Assembly: GCA_033816765.1 (NCBI GenBank)
Contig: CM066293.1
Span: 2,170,001 to 2,234,000 of the forward strand
From: Nothopassalora personata
Lineage: Eukaryota > Ascomycota > Dothideomycetes > Mycosphaerellales > Mycosphaerellaceae
Direction: 5' to 3'
DNA length: 64,000 nucleotides
In this document: in pieces, positions 20,745-33,300 of the stretch
How the letters are laid out: each line of letters begins with the position of its first letter
Position numbering within the stretch: position 1 is the stretch's first letter
Translations under genes and position numbers: made by a program
Notes under the pieces: model-generated
What the model saw: the letters and a program-made list of their open reading frames with translations, nothing else
Database searches by the model: none
What the model was told of the DNA's origin: nothing

Positions 20745-20906
20745 TGTAAGGGGCGGGCCCCTGTTTCTTAACATAGGCTACGCCTATGCGTTCGGATTGC
20801 TTTCCGACACCTTTTCTTCGGACAGCGTATAACTTCCCCTTTCTTCTATATCGAACTTATTATAAACTTTATAGAACTTTAGTGTATACGTCGTTTACCC
20901 GTAACA
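20745..20906 (+). repeat. Gypsy-C 5' LTR
   Basis: Runs TGTAAGGGGCGGGCCC to CCCGTAACA, 162 bp. The minus-strand LTR at 54,696-54,857 is also 162 bp and nearly identical. Confidence 0.85.
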
Positions 20907-21029
20907 TTAAGTTCGATCTATTCGAATTAGCTAGGTACCTACTATTAAAGAGACGGGATACGTAATAACGTCGCCGGGTAGCGAGAACCCCGGGACTAGT
21001 GCCCCGAATAAAAACTTCTAACTTATGCT

Positions 21030-22200
21030 TTAGCAACTGTACTAGCGATAGAAAGAGATGTAAGCCGAGTTAATTATAACGCGCGCCGCTTTAAAAGAAT
21101 CGAAAGACGCTCGACGTTAGTTAACACCTATAGTCTCGCTACTAGTTTATAATAAGACGACTACTAGTAACCTAATAAGACAGCTACTATAGACGCTAAA
21201 CGCCGCCGCGCCCTCGCCGCGTACCGGAGAAGAACCGTCGGGTCCTAGAGGTTAGAACCCCCCTTCCTAGGACGGTAAGGTAGAGACATTCCGCGATTAC
21301 TTCTTAAGGTTAAAGAGCTCTTTTAGGGTGCGATCCGCCCTAAAACCGACGCTCTCTAAGGGGTATTACTAGGATGCAATTAACGATACCTTACTAGCGA
21401 GAGAGCGTACTAGGATACGGTACTTCTAGGACAAGGGAGACGGCGAACTTAGGAAGGACCCCGTTACTTTCTTTACGTAACTCGAGAAAGTCTTCGGTAA
21501 TAGCAACGAGCGCGCTAAGGCCCTAGAGTAGCTTACTAAGATTAAACATACGAACGGTTAACCTTAGTACGATTACTAGATGAAATTCGACGGACTCCTA
21601 CTAAGCGCCGGCGGAGAGAACTAGAGCGACGACGCGAAGATTAGTTACTTACGTAACACCTTCTCAAACCCCGTTCGGATATATACGGCGGCTATGCTAA
21701 AAAAGGAGGACTACTACGAGTTTACGGGGGAGGTCGAACGGATTATAACTAACCTCGAGGACACGGACTAGTTCAAAATAGCCTATAAGAGGTAGAAGGA
21801 CAACAATAAGGACTCTAGTGTAACCGCTATAGTTACTACCCGTTCTTTTACGAGAGCGGCTAGTAGCTAGGTTAATACCGATAGTAACACTATTATAGCA
21901 CTAACCCGGATAAGCGGAGACCGCTCTAGAAGTCGTAGAGATCGGAAGGAGGATAAAGGGAGGTAGAGAGTAAAATAGGTAGATACCGCGGAGAGGGATC
22001 GTAGGCGCTAAGAATAGCTCTACTTCCGCTATAGAGCGAGCGGACATCGAGTAAAGGAATGCCCGCACGCCGTAGCAGTTAATCCTACTAGGATTAACGT
22101 AGCCTCGGTCGCGCCGATTCTAGAGGACGACGGGTTTAAGTCGGATCCCGAAGAGATAGGAAAATACTAGCTCCTAGTCGAAAGCTAGAACTAGGAGATA
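21030..22200 (+). pseudogene. Gypsy-C gag
   Basis: A degenerate Gag frame whose nucleocapsid box near 22,020-22,070 reads YFRYRASGHRVKECP: the knuckle pattern is present, but the first two Cys are now Tyr through TG-to-TA changes. Stops occur at Gln/Trp positions. Confidence 0.7.
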
Positions 22201-25200
22201 AAGAAGCACTAGTAAAGGGGTGGAACGTAGTTAAGAGTTCTATAAATAGGAATCTTATATATACCGACGTACTCCTAAACGAAAGTTACGGAACGTTTAC
22301 CCTTATTAATAAAGGATACATATGCTACGCTATAATTAACGGAGACTTAGCGAAAGGCCTCGGTCTCACGTATGTTAGTAATAAGAGCCGCAAGGCTATA
22401 GGGTTTACGAAGGCGATGCGGAACTCGATCAAAGGAGTAGTCGCCTTCCGTATAGAAATTGCCGGGATCTACTAGGTAGTTTATACTTATGTCGTGCCTA
22501 ATCTAGACTTCCCTATAATCCTAGGGAACCCGTAGAAGGCGCATAATTAGATCCGGACCGCGCCTAAAAAGCGCCGGTACTACTATAGCTTAGTAAAGAA
22601 ATAGGTACCCGAAGGGCGTAACTACGAAGAACATAAGTCGGGTAAGCGTTCCGCTACGATTGCCGCGGTAACCGTAGAAGATATCAAGAAAGCCCTTAAT
22701 AAGAAGGAGCCGCCTACGCGAGAGGAACTTAAGAAGGGCTTGCCTCTAGAACTTTAGGATATATTACCGTTGTTTTCTACTAGGGAAGCTAATAAACTAG
22801 CTCTATACCGCGGCGACCTTAACTATAAGATCGAGATACGGACGAAAGCTAACGGAAGCCCGGAACCATTGCCCTAGGGACCGCTCTATAGTATGTCGAA
22901 AGACGAGCTACTTATCCTCCGGAAGTCGCTAACGGAGCTATAGCGTAAGGGTTATATTCGCCCTTCTACCTTAGAAGCGGCGGCTCCCGTCTTATTCGTA
23001 AAGAAGCCCGGGGGAGGACTTAGGTTCTACTACGATTATAGAGTACTAAACTCGATTACTAAGTAGGACCGTTACCCGCTTCTATTAATCCCGGAAACCA
23101 TTCGGAACCTAACGGGCGCTAGATAGATTACGAAGGTGAACGTTGTTACCGCATTCTACTACCTCCGGATAGCTCGAGGTAAAGAGTATAAGACGGCTTT
23201 TCGAACTAGATTCGGTCTATAGGAATAGCTAGTATGCCCGTTCGGTTTATCCGGGGCCCCCGTAACATTCTAGCGGTACATTAACAGTTTATTACGGGAC
23301 TACCTAGACGACTTCGCCTCGGCCTACGCTAACGACGTCGTTATTTACTCCGACGGAACAAAAGAGGACCATTTCTAGAAGGTTCGCATCGTGCTCTAGA
23401 AGCTTTAGGACGGAGGCCTTTTCCTAGATCTAGGGAAGTATAAGTTTATATAGAAGAAGGTTAAGTACCTTAGGTTTATCGTACATGCCGACGGGATAGG
23501 AGTAGGACCCGACCCCGAAAAGGTAGTAGTAGTAAAGGACTAGAAGGCACTAGTTACCTAGAAGGAAGTGCGGCGGTTCTTAGGCTTTGCGAACTACTAC
23601 CGAATGTTTATTCTAAAGTATTTAAAGCTCGCCGAGCCCTTAACGTCGCTAACCGGTAAGAATAAGGTGTTTTCCTAGGGAGATCGTTAGGCTAATGCGT
23701 TTAAGACCCTAAAGGACAAGTACTATAAAGTACTAGTTTTAGCCTACTAGAACCCGGAGCTCCCTACGTTTTTAGAGACGGACTATAGCGGCTTTACGCT
23801 TAGAGGCGCCCTCCTATAAGAAAAGGACGGAGTCGTAAGACTAGTAGGATTCTACTCGAAGAAGCTTAATAAGGCTAAGATTAACTACGACATTTACGAT
23901 AAGGAGATGCTCGCCGTAGTATCCTATCTTAAGGAATAGGCTCCCGAGTTAAAAACATGTAGGCCCTTTATAATCTAGACGGACTACAAGAACCTAGAAT
24001 ACTTTATAACGAAGAGATAGCTCTCCGAACGGTAGATCCGGTAGGTTAAGGAAGTTATAAAGTTCTAGTTTTCACTAGTATATAGGCCGGGCACCGAGGC
24101 GATTATACCGGATGCCCTTTCTCGAAGGGAGTAGGATACGCTTAGGTAGGACGATAAGTTATTACGGTATCGTAGATTTCTTAAACCGGACATCGTAAAG
24201 AATTAGCCGGGCTCGAAGGTAGTAGACGCTAGCTCGACTATAAAGGTTTCATTAGTACGAATCTTAGCTACGTAGTTCGAAGGACTATCTACTATAGAAG
24301 AGGCGGATTTACCAGGCGTACTATAGGGACCCTTCTAAGACTAAGAGCTAAACGACCTCTAGGAAAGAACTATCGAGAAGGACAGTACGTTCTAAGCGGT
24401 ACACCGCGCGATTAAGGCAGGAGCGCGTTTACTTCCTAGCGAGGTAAAACTTAAGGTGCAAGTAGGTAACTATAGTATCGACCGTAACGGGTATCTTCGC
24501 TACCGCGGTAGGATTTAGGTGCCTAGAGCTCCTAGTTCTACGGAGTCCGACTATAAAGAGGCGGACATAGCGATTCTATAGAACGACACCCTTCGAACTA
24601 AGCTAATCTAATCCGTGCACAATTTACCGGTATACGGCTACCCTAGCCGGGACTCTATAGTATCGATACTAAGTCGTAACTTCTACTAGCCCCTATAGTC
24701 TAAGCACGTAAGGCAGTTCTTAAGGAACTGTAACTACTACGGTAGGAATAAGGTATAGAGAGAATAAAAACACGGCCTCCTACAACCCTTACCGGTCCCC
24801 GACCGATTCTTCTAGGAGATCTCGATAGATTTTATAACGGACATACCCGAGTCGTAAGGGAACACTTACCTCTAGGTAATTAAGGGTCGACTAAGTAAGA
24901 CCGTCGTTTTAGAAGCGATGCCTACTATAAAAGCCGAGGACTGCGCTAAAAGGTTCTTAGACTACTAGGTAAGATACTATAGCCTCCCTTAAGCTATTAC
25001 GAGTGACCGGAGTACTAACTAGACGAGTACCTTCTAGAGGACCTTCTATCGTTTAACCGGTATAAAATAGAGGCTTAGCTCCGCCTACTACCTATAAACC
25101 GATAGAGGCCCGGAACGGTTAAACTAGGAAGTCTAGGCTTACCTTCGTAACTACATTAACTATAAGTAGTCCGACTAGAAACGCTAGCTCCCTACGGCGT

Positions 25201-26095
25201 AACTTGCTCTAAACGCGCGGTATTACGCTAGGCTAGGAATAAGCCCCTTCTTCGCGGTATACGGATACGAGGTACTATTACCCGTTTAGTTATAACCGGA
25301 TCTAGAGACCTCTTAGTTAGACGCCGCGTAACGGGCAACGCTATTCGTAGAAAGGATGCAAAAGATTACGGACCTATGTTAGGCGAGTATAGCGGAAGCC
25401 GCCTAAAAACAGGAGGACTACGCTAACCGGGATAGGAAGCCCGTACTAATCTATCGTATAGGCGATAAAGTTTAGCTAGATCTACGTAACTATGTTACTA
25501 TACGACTAAAGAAGAGCCTCGACTATAGACACGCGAAGTATACGGTAGTAGAAGTGATCTTACCGTTATCTATACGCTTATCTAGGATCCCCGACGGGAT
25601 CTACCCGGTCTTCTATCCTAACTTACTACGACCTATAAGCTAAGACCCCTTACCTAGATAGGAGATCGATAACAAACAGCCGGACCCTATTATAATTTAG
25701 TCTTACGAGGAGTAGTAGGTAGAAGAGATCCTTTACGCTAGAACTAAGGCTAGAGGTAGAGGCCGAGTACGCGAAGTCCTAGTAAAATAGACCGGATACT
25801 ACAAGCCTACGTAGGAACTATTAGGGTACCTCGCGGACACAGCGGCCGCGGAGAACTTCGAGAGGAAATATAGTAACCTAATAACGTATAACGGACTAAA
25901 GGAAGCATAGGATACGAATAGAAGGGGGAAAAGGCGAAAAGGTAAGGATTACTAGGGATTTAGCGTAGACATAGGCGTTTAGGAAAAGGTAGGCGTTCTT
26001 TTAGGTTAGAGAGTCTTTTTAGGAGATAGAGAGAAGTAAGAAGGTATAGGTAAGTTTAAGAGCGTTTTATTTTAGCGGCGTCCGCCGTAAAAGTA
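22200..26095 (+). pseudogene. Gypsy-C pol (protease-RT-RNase H-integrase-chromodomain)
   Basis: Protease about 22,250-22,600 (LINKGYICYAIINGD; FPIILGNP). RT from about 22,980 ([20 protein letters not shown]); the active-site box reads YANDVVIYSDG, with the first Asp replaced by Asn. RNase H is about 23,750-24,150, ending DALSRRE. Integrase is about 24,780-25,300 (ISIDFITDIPES; LNARYYARLGISPFFAVYG). The chromodomain is about 25,690-25,880 (VEEILYARTKARGRGR; VLVK.TGYYKPT). TAG/TAA occur at expected Gln/Trp codons. Confidence 0.85.
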
Positions 26096-26123
26096 GCGGA
26101 GCCCGATCCCTTTCGAAATAGCT

Positions 26124-26372
26124 ACATAAGATGTAGCATCTTAGGGGGAGCTAACAGTTAGGTTATAATCTAATAGCCTAAGGCATCTACGATAACTTAG
26201 CTTATCGGAAGACACCTTCTCTCCCCTTTAGCTTAGATAGACATCTAATACAATTAAACACATTTGGTTCCTAATATATTGCTGCATGCCCTATAGCTAT
26301 TAGCTAGTTAAAGATTGATCTCTTACTCTACTCCGCTACTAACTACGTATCCTATTAGGTCTTAACTTAACA
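26124..26372 (+). repeat. Copia-1 5' LTR
   Basis: About 249 bp, matching 33,053-33,300. The first few bases differ from the expected TGTTA, and the Gypsy-C match continues to about 26,128, so the exact start is ambiguous by about 5 bp. It ends CTTAACTTAACA. Confidence 0.85.
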
Positions 26373-26387
26373 GGTTATAAGCCCGGG
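26373..26387 (+). other. Copia-1 primer binding site
   Basis: ggttataagcccggg directly follows the LTR and is complementary to a tRNA-iMet anticodon-arm sequence apart from one RIP-type change. This suggests half-tRNA priming. Confidence 0.55.
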
Positions 26388-26821
26388 TTTGTATAGGAGT
26401 AAGAGCAACCTATATTAGTACAGGTTACTTGTATCCCTTACTATTATAGTAGAAAACATCTAGGAAGCAGAAGTCTACCCTATCTATCCTATTAAGGAGC
26501 TTAGTTTAATACTAAGTAATAGGTAATCTAGAAAAGGACTCTATACGGCTTACTATAAGCTAATACCTTAAAGACACTCTATAGGCAGAACTGCATCGAG
26601 ATACTATTAAGAAGGACTTTAAGTAAGTTATTTAGAACTCTACTAGGAGAGACAGACCTATATCCTAGCTCCGAGACTATACCGCTCTTTCTTTACCCTA
26701 CTAAGTAGGCCTTAGTATCTACACCTACGAACCTTACTGTTCTATACTAAAAGCCTTAGCAGGACCTAAGCTACGACTTTAAAGCATATACACCTTGTTT
26801 TATTACATTCAATTCATTATA
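26388..26821 (+). other. Copia-1 leader and upstream gag region
   Basis: AT-rich, stop-filled plus-strand sequence between the primer site and SINE copy B. No frame can be delimited. The corresponding part is missing from copy 2, so it has no comparison in the window. Confidence 0.45.
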
Positions 26822-26834
26822 GATTTATACTAAG

Positions 26835-27602
26835 ATTGATTGATTATTCCATTAACGTGCTATTTGAGTCAAAGACTATGCAACACGGGTCTCGATAACG
26901 AGACCAAAATTTGAGATTTGAGAGAAGGAGAAAAGCCCCGTCGTACCCCGGACGTAAAAACTCCTTAAAAGATGCGAGCAACGCTCGCTATTCGAACCGT
27001 AAATCGAATATATTGCGGCGTAGTACGCGCGTACCCGGTAGTCGTGTCTTGTCGAGAATTGCGGTTTGTCGCCTTGCCCCGGGCGAGACAAGTTTTGCGC
27101 CCGTGTCTCGTTCTTGTTTTAAAAGCCAAGCCGGCCGTACCCGTACGCACCGAGCAAAATCCCAAGAAACACCCGTTGCCTCTGTTTCAATCCAGTCGCG
27201 TTCTCCGGTCTCGAGTGTAGCTCCTCGGTCGCAGTGGCCTCGCTGTCGTCCCCCCCTCGGCCTCTCTTGGTTCCAGCCGTGCAGTATACGTGGTTTGCGC
27301 CCCTAAACGCCTCTCTTGGTTCCAGCCGGCAGTTTACGTGGTTTGCCGGGACGACAGGTAGACAGCGCCTTCGTTGTTCGAGCGACGTGTACGCTATGTA
27401 CGTCGCTTTCCCTTCTCGCAGTTCCGGAGTTCTTGTTTGTAGATTTTGAGCGTATCTCGTTCGTTCGGTTCGTCCGACCTGTCTTTTCTTGTTTCGAGTC
27501 GAGTAGGCTTGTATTTTTCGAGAGAGAGAGTCTTAGTTTCTCTTCGTCGTAACGAAGATACTTACGTCGTCCGCCGCGTGAAGGCGCTCTCTATAGGACG
27601 AC
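26835..27602 (-). mobile_element. Ribozyme-headed SINE-like element, copy B
   Basis: 768 bp, with duplication gatttatactaag at 26,822-26,834 and 27,603-27,615. It is the most diverged of the young copies: an extra ttgagattt-type duplication near 26,910 and a changed loop in the 3' hairpin (ttat instead of ttct) with the stem intact. The AATC tail lies at the left end. Confidence 0.85.
27522..27602 (-). ncRNA. HDV-like self-cleaving ribozyme, copy B
   Basis: Identical to copy A in P1, P2, P3, P4, loop 3 and the J4/2 motif CTAAG. Position 27,602 on the minus strand is both the first base of the element and the predicted cleavage product 5' end. Confidence 0.82.
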
Positions 27603-27619
27603 GATTTATACTAAGAGAA

Positions 27620-28700
27620 AGGAGAAGAGAAGGGAACTAAAATCCCAATTCTTAGGAGAGATAATTAGAAGAGATAGTTTAACCTTTAGAGATATAAGAT
27701 AGAGAGCTAGTTAGCATTCTTTATAATTAATGACCTATTAGAAGTGTTATTTAACAATATTAAGGGCAAGAACCTAAAACTCTAGGAAGAGACTAAGATT
27801 AAAGAGATCCTTAATACACTAACATAGATAAAACAAAATGCAGCTTGCTGCTTTAGTATCCTAAGTAGGATTATAGAAGAAGATGAATTTAAGCTTAAGG
27901 GCTCTTACGAATCTAGAAAAGCTACTAAGATATAGGTGCATCTCTAGAACAAGTATAGCTAGGTGTTACTAACCTATACACATAAGCTTATAAAACAGTT
28001 TATAAACTTTAAGATAAGTGAAGAGTTTACTATTAGATCTACATAGGCACACCTAGTGTCTCTTAGAAGGAGGATTGCTAATGTTAACCTAGAGGGCTAG
28101 CACTATAGGAAAGCTAATATAAGAATAACCTAGCTTTTAAGCTTACTACTACCTAACTACTATATAGCTAGGGATACTATTATAGCTTAGCTAAAGATAG
28201 ATTATAAAAGGACCTTAAAGATCCTTAAGGCTCAAGAGGCTAGATTGAATCCCTCTAAGGCTAAGTATAGTATAGTAGCTACCTAGGTTAGGCCCTTAGG
28301 TTAGGTAAGATTACTTTTCTACCTTCTCTATAAGAAGGACTATCTTATTAAGGACTGCCCTAGTCTCTCTAAGGCAAAGAAGGTCCTTAGATCTTATTCC
28401 TAAGCACTATCCTCCTAGAATATAATACATGTTAAGAAGAGAAGATCTCTACTACCATCTTTAAGAAGAATACTAAGAGAGAAGTCCTCTATAGAGGAAC
28501 TTAAGAAAATAGTAAAGAAACTTAGCTCTAATATACTATTACTCTAGAAGAACTAGGCCTAGTCTCCTTCCTCTAAAACAAGGAAGACTAGGAAAGGTTT
28601 CTCTACCTAAGAGCTACCTAACTTATGCAACTTATCCTAGAAGACAATGTCTAATAATAATAAGTATAATAAAGTAGCTTACTTAACTATAGAAGTCTAA
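27620..28700 (+). pseudogene. Copia-1 gag and nucleocapsid
   Basis: A Gag-type frame with a zinc-knuckle relic at about 28,315-28,363, reading LFYLLYKKDYLIKDCP (pattern C-x2-C-x4-H-x4-C with Cys and His lost to RIP). TAG/TAA occur at Gln/Trp positions. The same region of copy 2 (57,130-57,180) keeps cctgcc where this copy has ctacc, which confirms one of the lost Cys codons. Confidence 0.7.
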
Positions 28701-30338
28701 GGCAAGTTCCCCTTATTAGAGTAGTTACTTAATTCTTATACTTTATCCTATATAACTAACTAGAACTGCCTCTTTAGATCTATAACTCCCTTAACAAAGA
28801 AGAAATAGATTAAAGTAGGAGGTAGGCATTTGTTACCTACTTATATTAGGACTGTAGAGATAAGTAGGAGATCTAGTAGGAAAGTTGTTTTAGAAGATGT
28901 TCTACTTATACCTAAGCTAGGGGTGAACCTAGTTTCTTAGAACTAGTTTAGTAAGCAGTTTAGTGTCTAACCTCCTTTATTTTCTCTTGTATCCCCCTCT
29001 AGCTAAACTGTTATCTAGACAAGGCTTCTTAGGGGGGTTCTATTCATTAATAAGATTTCTCCTCTACTATAAGAAAGGGCATATTACTCATTATGTACAC
29101 TACTAATAGAGAATGCCTTTATAACTACTAAATTAGAGACTGACCTAAAACAGTAGGAGCTTTAGTATAGAAGATTTGCACACTTTAGGAAGAACTTGCT
29201 CTAGAATCTTTATAAGGTAACAGACTTAAAAGAACCTATTCCTATTCCTAGGGATAGCTTCTACTAGTATAGAGTGTGTTTAATAGTAAAGATAAAGAAG
29301 TATAAAGGTAAAGTTACTAAGAGAAGACCTAAAAGACTTGCCCTTATATCCATTAATATATATAGTCTACTGCTAACATTAAGGCTAGGGTTCAAATACT
29401 AGCTTAAGATTATTAACAACTTCTCTAGAAAAAAGTAGACCTATCCTCTTAAGAAAAGAGAAGATGCTCTAGTTACTCTCTAGAACTAGAAGATTAAGGT
29501 AGAGAGGAAATCATTAGTATAGTTAAAAGCAGTTAGGCTTAATAATGTAAGGGAACTTATTGCATTAGTTAAGCAGTAGGAGAAGGATTTAGGAATTAGG
29601 CTAGAGCATACTAAGGCATACAACTCGCTCTAAAATGGACTAGTTAAAAGGTTAATACAAACCTTAGAAGACTCTATAAGGGCAATGCTTAAAGAGGCTA
29701 AGATGCTAATTAAATTCTAGCCTAAAGTACTAGAAGCCTAAACCTACATAAGGAACAAACTACTAAATAGTCTAGACTATAATAGGTTTAAGGTTTCACT
29801 AGATAAAGCCTTTAATGGTATTAAGCCAACTATTAACTATTTAAAGGTTTAGGGATACAAAGCTATTGTCTACATAGACATAAGATCCTAGCCTTAATAG
29901 GTAAGAAGTAATAAACTAATAAATAGAGGTAAAGAAGCAGTGTTTATTAGATACGTTAAAAACATAGCTAAGGCCTAGCTCTTTTAGGAACTAGACATAA
30001 AAGCTATAAAACAACACATATATATAGACTTCTTTAAGGACCAACATAGAGGTAATATAGATCTCAATATTACAAAATTGAATCTATTAAGCAATGCACT
30101 AGCTAGGAGACCCTTAGGGAGGCTAAGGAAGGACATATTCTTAGAGCAACCTATTCACTATTCAATTATTTAGTAGAGCAGCCTAGTAACAGCCTAGCTA
30201 AGAAAGCTATTTATATAACTTCCCCAGCCTCTAAAGAATATAGGGGAATTTCAGAAAATCGATAAGCCAATTAAGATAAGCTTACTAGATCTCTAGGAAA
30301 AGAATGTTACTAGGACATAAGTAACTACTCTTAGATCA
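28701..30338 (+). pseudogene. Copia-1 protease and integrase
   Basis: The protease region is near 28,700-28,950. The integrase zinc-binding start is near 29,160 (RRFAHFRKNLL.NLYKVTDL). The catalytic core runs about 29,340-29,830 (KRLALISINIYSLL; LEHTKAYNSL; GLVKRLIQTLEDSIRAML), matching the Copia GPR/rve region. Stops are at Trp/Gln positions. It is followed by the linker where SINE copy C inserted. Confidence 0.75.
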
Positions 30339-30350
30339 TCCCTTAGTAAG

Positions 30351-31117
30351 ATTGATTGATTGATTATTCCATTAACGTGCTATTTGAGTCAAAGACTATG
30401 CAACACGGGTCTCGAGAACGAGACCAAAATTTGAGAGAAGGAGAAAAGCCCCGTCGTACCCCGGACGTAAAAACTCCTTAAAAGATGCGAGCAACGCTCG
30501 CTATTCGAACCGTAAATCGAATATATTGCGGCGTAGTACGCGCGTACCCGGTAGTCGTGTCTTGTCGAGAATTGCGGTTTGTCGCCTTGCCCCGGGCGAG
30601 ACAAGTTTTGCGCCCGTGTCTCGTTCTTGTTTTAAAAAGCCAAGCCGGCCGTACCCGTACGCACCGAGCAAAATCCCAAGAAACACCCGTTGCCTCTGTT
30701 TCAAATCCAGTCGCGTTCTCCGGTCTCGAGTGTAGCTCCTCGGTCGCAGTGGCCTCGCTGTCGTCCCCCCCTCGGCCTCTCTTGGTTCCAGCCGTGCAGT
30801 ATACGTGGTTTGCGCCCCTAAACGCCTCTCTTGGTTCCAGCCGGCAGTTTACGTGGTTTGCCGGGACGACAGGTAGACAGCGCCTTCGTTGTTCGAGCGA
30901 CGTGTACGCTATGTACGTCGCTTTCCCTTCTCGCAGTTCCGGAGTTCTTGTTTGTAGATTTTGAGCGTATCTCGTTCGTTCGGTTCGTCCGACCTGTCCT
31001 TTCTTGTTTCGAGTCGAGTAGGCTTGTATTTTTCGAGAGAGAGAGTCTTAGTTTCTCTTCGTCGTAACGAAGATACTTACGTCGTCCGCCGCGTGAAGGC
31101 GCTCTCTATAGGACGAC
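30351..31117 (-). mobile_element. Ribozyme-headed SINE-like element, copy C
   Basis: 767 bp, with the perfect 12-bp duplication tcccttagtaag at 30,339-30,350 and 31,118-31,129. Copia-1 copy 2 carries the uninterrupted site near 59,152-59,163, which proves this is an insertion. It is almost identical to copies A and D, with three AATC units in the tail. Confidence 0.9.
31037..31117 (-). ncRNA. HDV-like self-cleaving ribozyme, copy C
   Basis: Same helices and core as copy A. The first base of P1 is 31,117, immediately next to the target-site duplication. Confidence 0.85.
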
Positions 31118-31129
31118 TCCCTTAGTAAG

Positions 31130-33040
31130 AGGAGGGCTAACTATAATGTTAAGGGCTATAAATAGAAATAGAAAGCCCTAAGATCTATAGTCCCTATACC
31201 TAAACTAGCTACTAAAGTAGGAGAAGCAATAGACCTCTTAGAGAACCTTGCTACTTACTACTAAGCTTTCTTTATAGCTATGCAATTAGTAGATAATTCA
31301 GTACTATAGGATAGTGAATTTCTAGAAGAAGTTAAGGAGATAGCCTTTGTAGCAACTATAGAAGTTATTGCATATAAGCAAGAGATCCTAATTCTAAAGT
31401 CCTATAAGGATACTATAAATAACAAGAAATAGGGACACCTTTAGAAGGAAGCAATCTAGAAGGAGCTAGATGCTCTATAGAGCAACAACACCTAGGAGAA
31501 TGCTGTTCTACTAAAAGGAGCAAACTTAGTTACGTTAAGATAGGTCTTTAATGTTAAAAGAAGCATTAGTGGAGCCATTGAAAAGTTTAAGGCTAGGCTA
31601 GTTATAAGGGGCTTTTTATAGAAGTTTAGTGTTAACTTTATAGAGACATTTACGCCTACAGTTAGATAGGATACCCTTAGGGTGTTTATAGCTATTGTAT
31701 GTAAGAAGGATCTCTATCTTTACTAAGTGGATGTAAACAATACGTTTATAGAAAGCACCCTCTATAAAGATATCTTTATGTTACTACTACTAGGAGTTAA
31801 GCTTCTACTAAACATAGTGTTTAAGATCCTTAAAAGCTTATATAGACTTAAGCAAGCAGCTAGAGATTAGAATTAACTCTATATGTTAAAGCTTAGAGAG
31901 ATTAGATTTACACAGTTAGAGGTGGATCTATGCCTACTTATTTATAAGGAAAAAGAGATCATAATTCTTATATATATAGATAACATTCCAATTGCTACAC
32001 TAAAGTTGATAGATGTTCTCTAGTTTAAAAGAGAACTTAGCAAAGTCTTTAAGATTAAAGATCTTAGTAAACCTAAAAAGATCCTTAGTATAAGAGTTAT
32101 AAGGGATAGGAGGAGAGGAATCCTAAAACTTAACTAGGGACACTTTGTTAGGGACAACCTTACTAAGATAGGGATAAACCATAAGAAGGCAGCATCTATA
32201 TACTCACCTATAGATAGCTATAAGGCTCTTAAACCTTTAAGCTACATAGATAAGAGGTGTGATAAGGTAGAGTACTAGAGTATTAATAGTATATAGATGT
32301 AGCTAGTAACAATTACAAGGCTAGACATTGCTTTTGCCCTAGGAAGGATAAGCTCATTTATAAGTAACCTATCTACCTACTATATAAAGGCTTTAAAGAA
32401 GATTATAAGATATCTAAGGTTATATCCTAATCTCGGCCTTGTCTTCTCTAGGCATAGAGAAGGATGCCTAGTTAGATACTATAACTCTAATTATGTAATA
32501 GACAAAGCAGATAGAGTCTCTATCCTTAGGTATGTCTTCTTCCTCTATAGGGCACTAGTCTCCTAGATAAGTAAGAAGTAAAAGTCTATAGCAACATCTA
32601 CAATAGAAGCTAAATACATAGCTATAAATGCATGTGCAAAGCAATCCTAATTCCTAGCTTTACTACTAAGGGAGATAGACTGTCTAGAGTTAGTAGGAGA
32701 CTGTTCCTATTAACTAAGGATTACTAGAAACTAGGAGACTATGTTAAGCTTAAGACTAGTCTAATTAAGAGGTAACAACTAAGCGGCCCTTACCCTAGTA
32801 AGGGATACATATGTTTATAACAAGTTAAAGCACATTAACATTACCTACAATGCTGTTAGGAAAATTTAGTAGAGAAGGCTTATTACTGTTAAGTACACCC
32901 TAACATCTAAGATAGTTGTAGATAGGTTCATAAAGCTAAAGACTAGTCTACACTTCTAGAGGTTTGTAAGCTAGCTCAACCTATTATAGAGGTCCAAATA
33001 CTACTAATAGGAGAAGAGTAGACTATAACCTCCTATGTAA
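31130..33040 (+). pseudogene. Copia-1 reverse transcriptase and RNase H
   Basis: RT about 31,560-32,200: KARLVIRGFL, then VDVNNTFIESTLYKDIFMLL, LYRLKQAARD, and active-site region LIYIDNIPIAT (YxDD now YIDN). RNase H about 32,330-32,700: TRLDIAFALGRISSFI, IATSTIEAKYIAINACAKQ. These are standard Copia C-terminal domains. The frame is broken by TAG/TAA at Gln/Trp sites. Confidence 0.85.
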
Positions 33041-33052
33041 GATAAGTAGGAG

Positions 33053-33300
33053 TGTTAAGATATAGCATCTTAGGGGGAGCTAACAGTTAGGTTGTGATCT
33101 AATAGCCTAAGGCATCTACGATAACTTAGCTTATCGGAAGACACCTTCTCTCCCCTTTAGCTTAGATAGACATCTAACATAATTAACACATTTAGTTCCT
33201 AATATATTGCTGTATGCCCTGTGGCTATTAGCCAGTTAAAGATTAATCTCTTACTCCACTCCGCTACTAACTACGTATCCTATTAGGTCTTAACTTAATA
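33053..33300 (+). repeat. Copia-1 3' LTR
   Basis: 248 bp, starts TGTTAAGATATAGCATC, ends CTTAACTTAATA. Matches the other three copies. Confidence 0.9.

Larger units (their letters stand above)
20745..26128 (+). mobile_element. Gypsy-C, RIP-degraded chromovirus, copy 1 (3' truncated)
   Basis: Has a 5' LTR (20,745-20,906), gag with a zinc knuckle, protease, RT, RNase H, integrase and chromodomain in order. It ends at about 26,128 in gctacata, at the junction with the Copia-1 LTR. The second copy (54,696-56,436, minus) shows that about 1.2 kb of 3' region and the 3' LTR are missing here. Confidence 0.85.
26124..33300 (+). mobile_element. Copia-1 LTR retrotransposon, copy 1, carrying two SINE insertions
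   Basis: 5' LTR 26,124-26,372, primer site, gag, integrase, RT/RNase H and 3' LTR 33,053-33,300 are all on the plus strand. SINE copies B (26,835-27,602) and C (30,351-31,117) interrupt it. Domain order (integrase before RT) is diagnostic of Copia. Copy 2 (56,437-61,335) differs by many CA/TA and TG/TA exchanges in both directions, so the copies were RIP-mutated independently. Confidence 0.9.
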
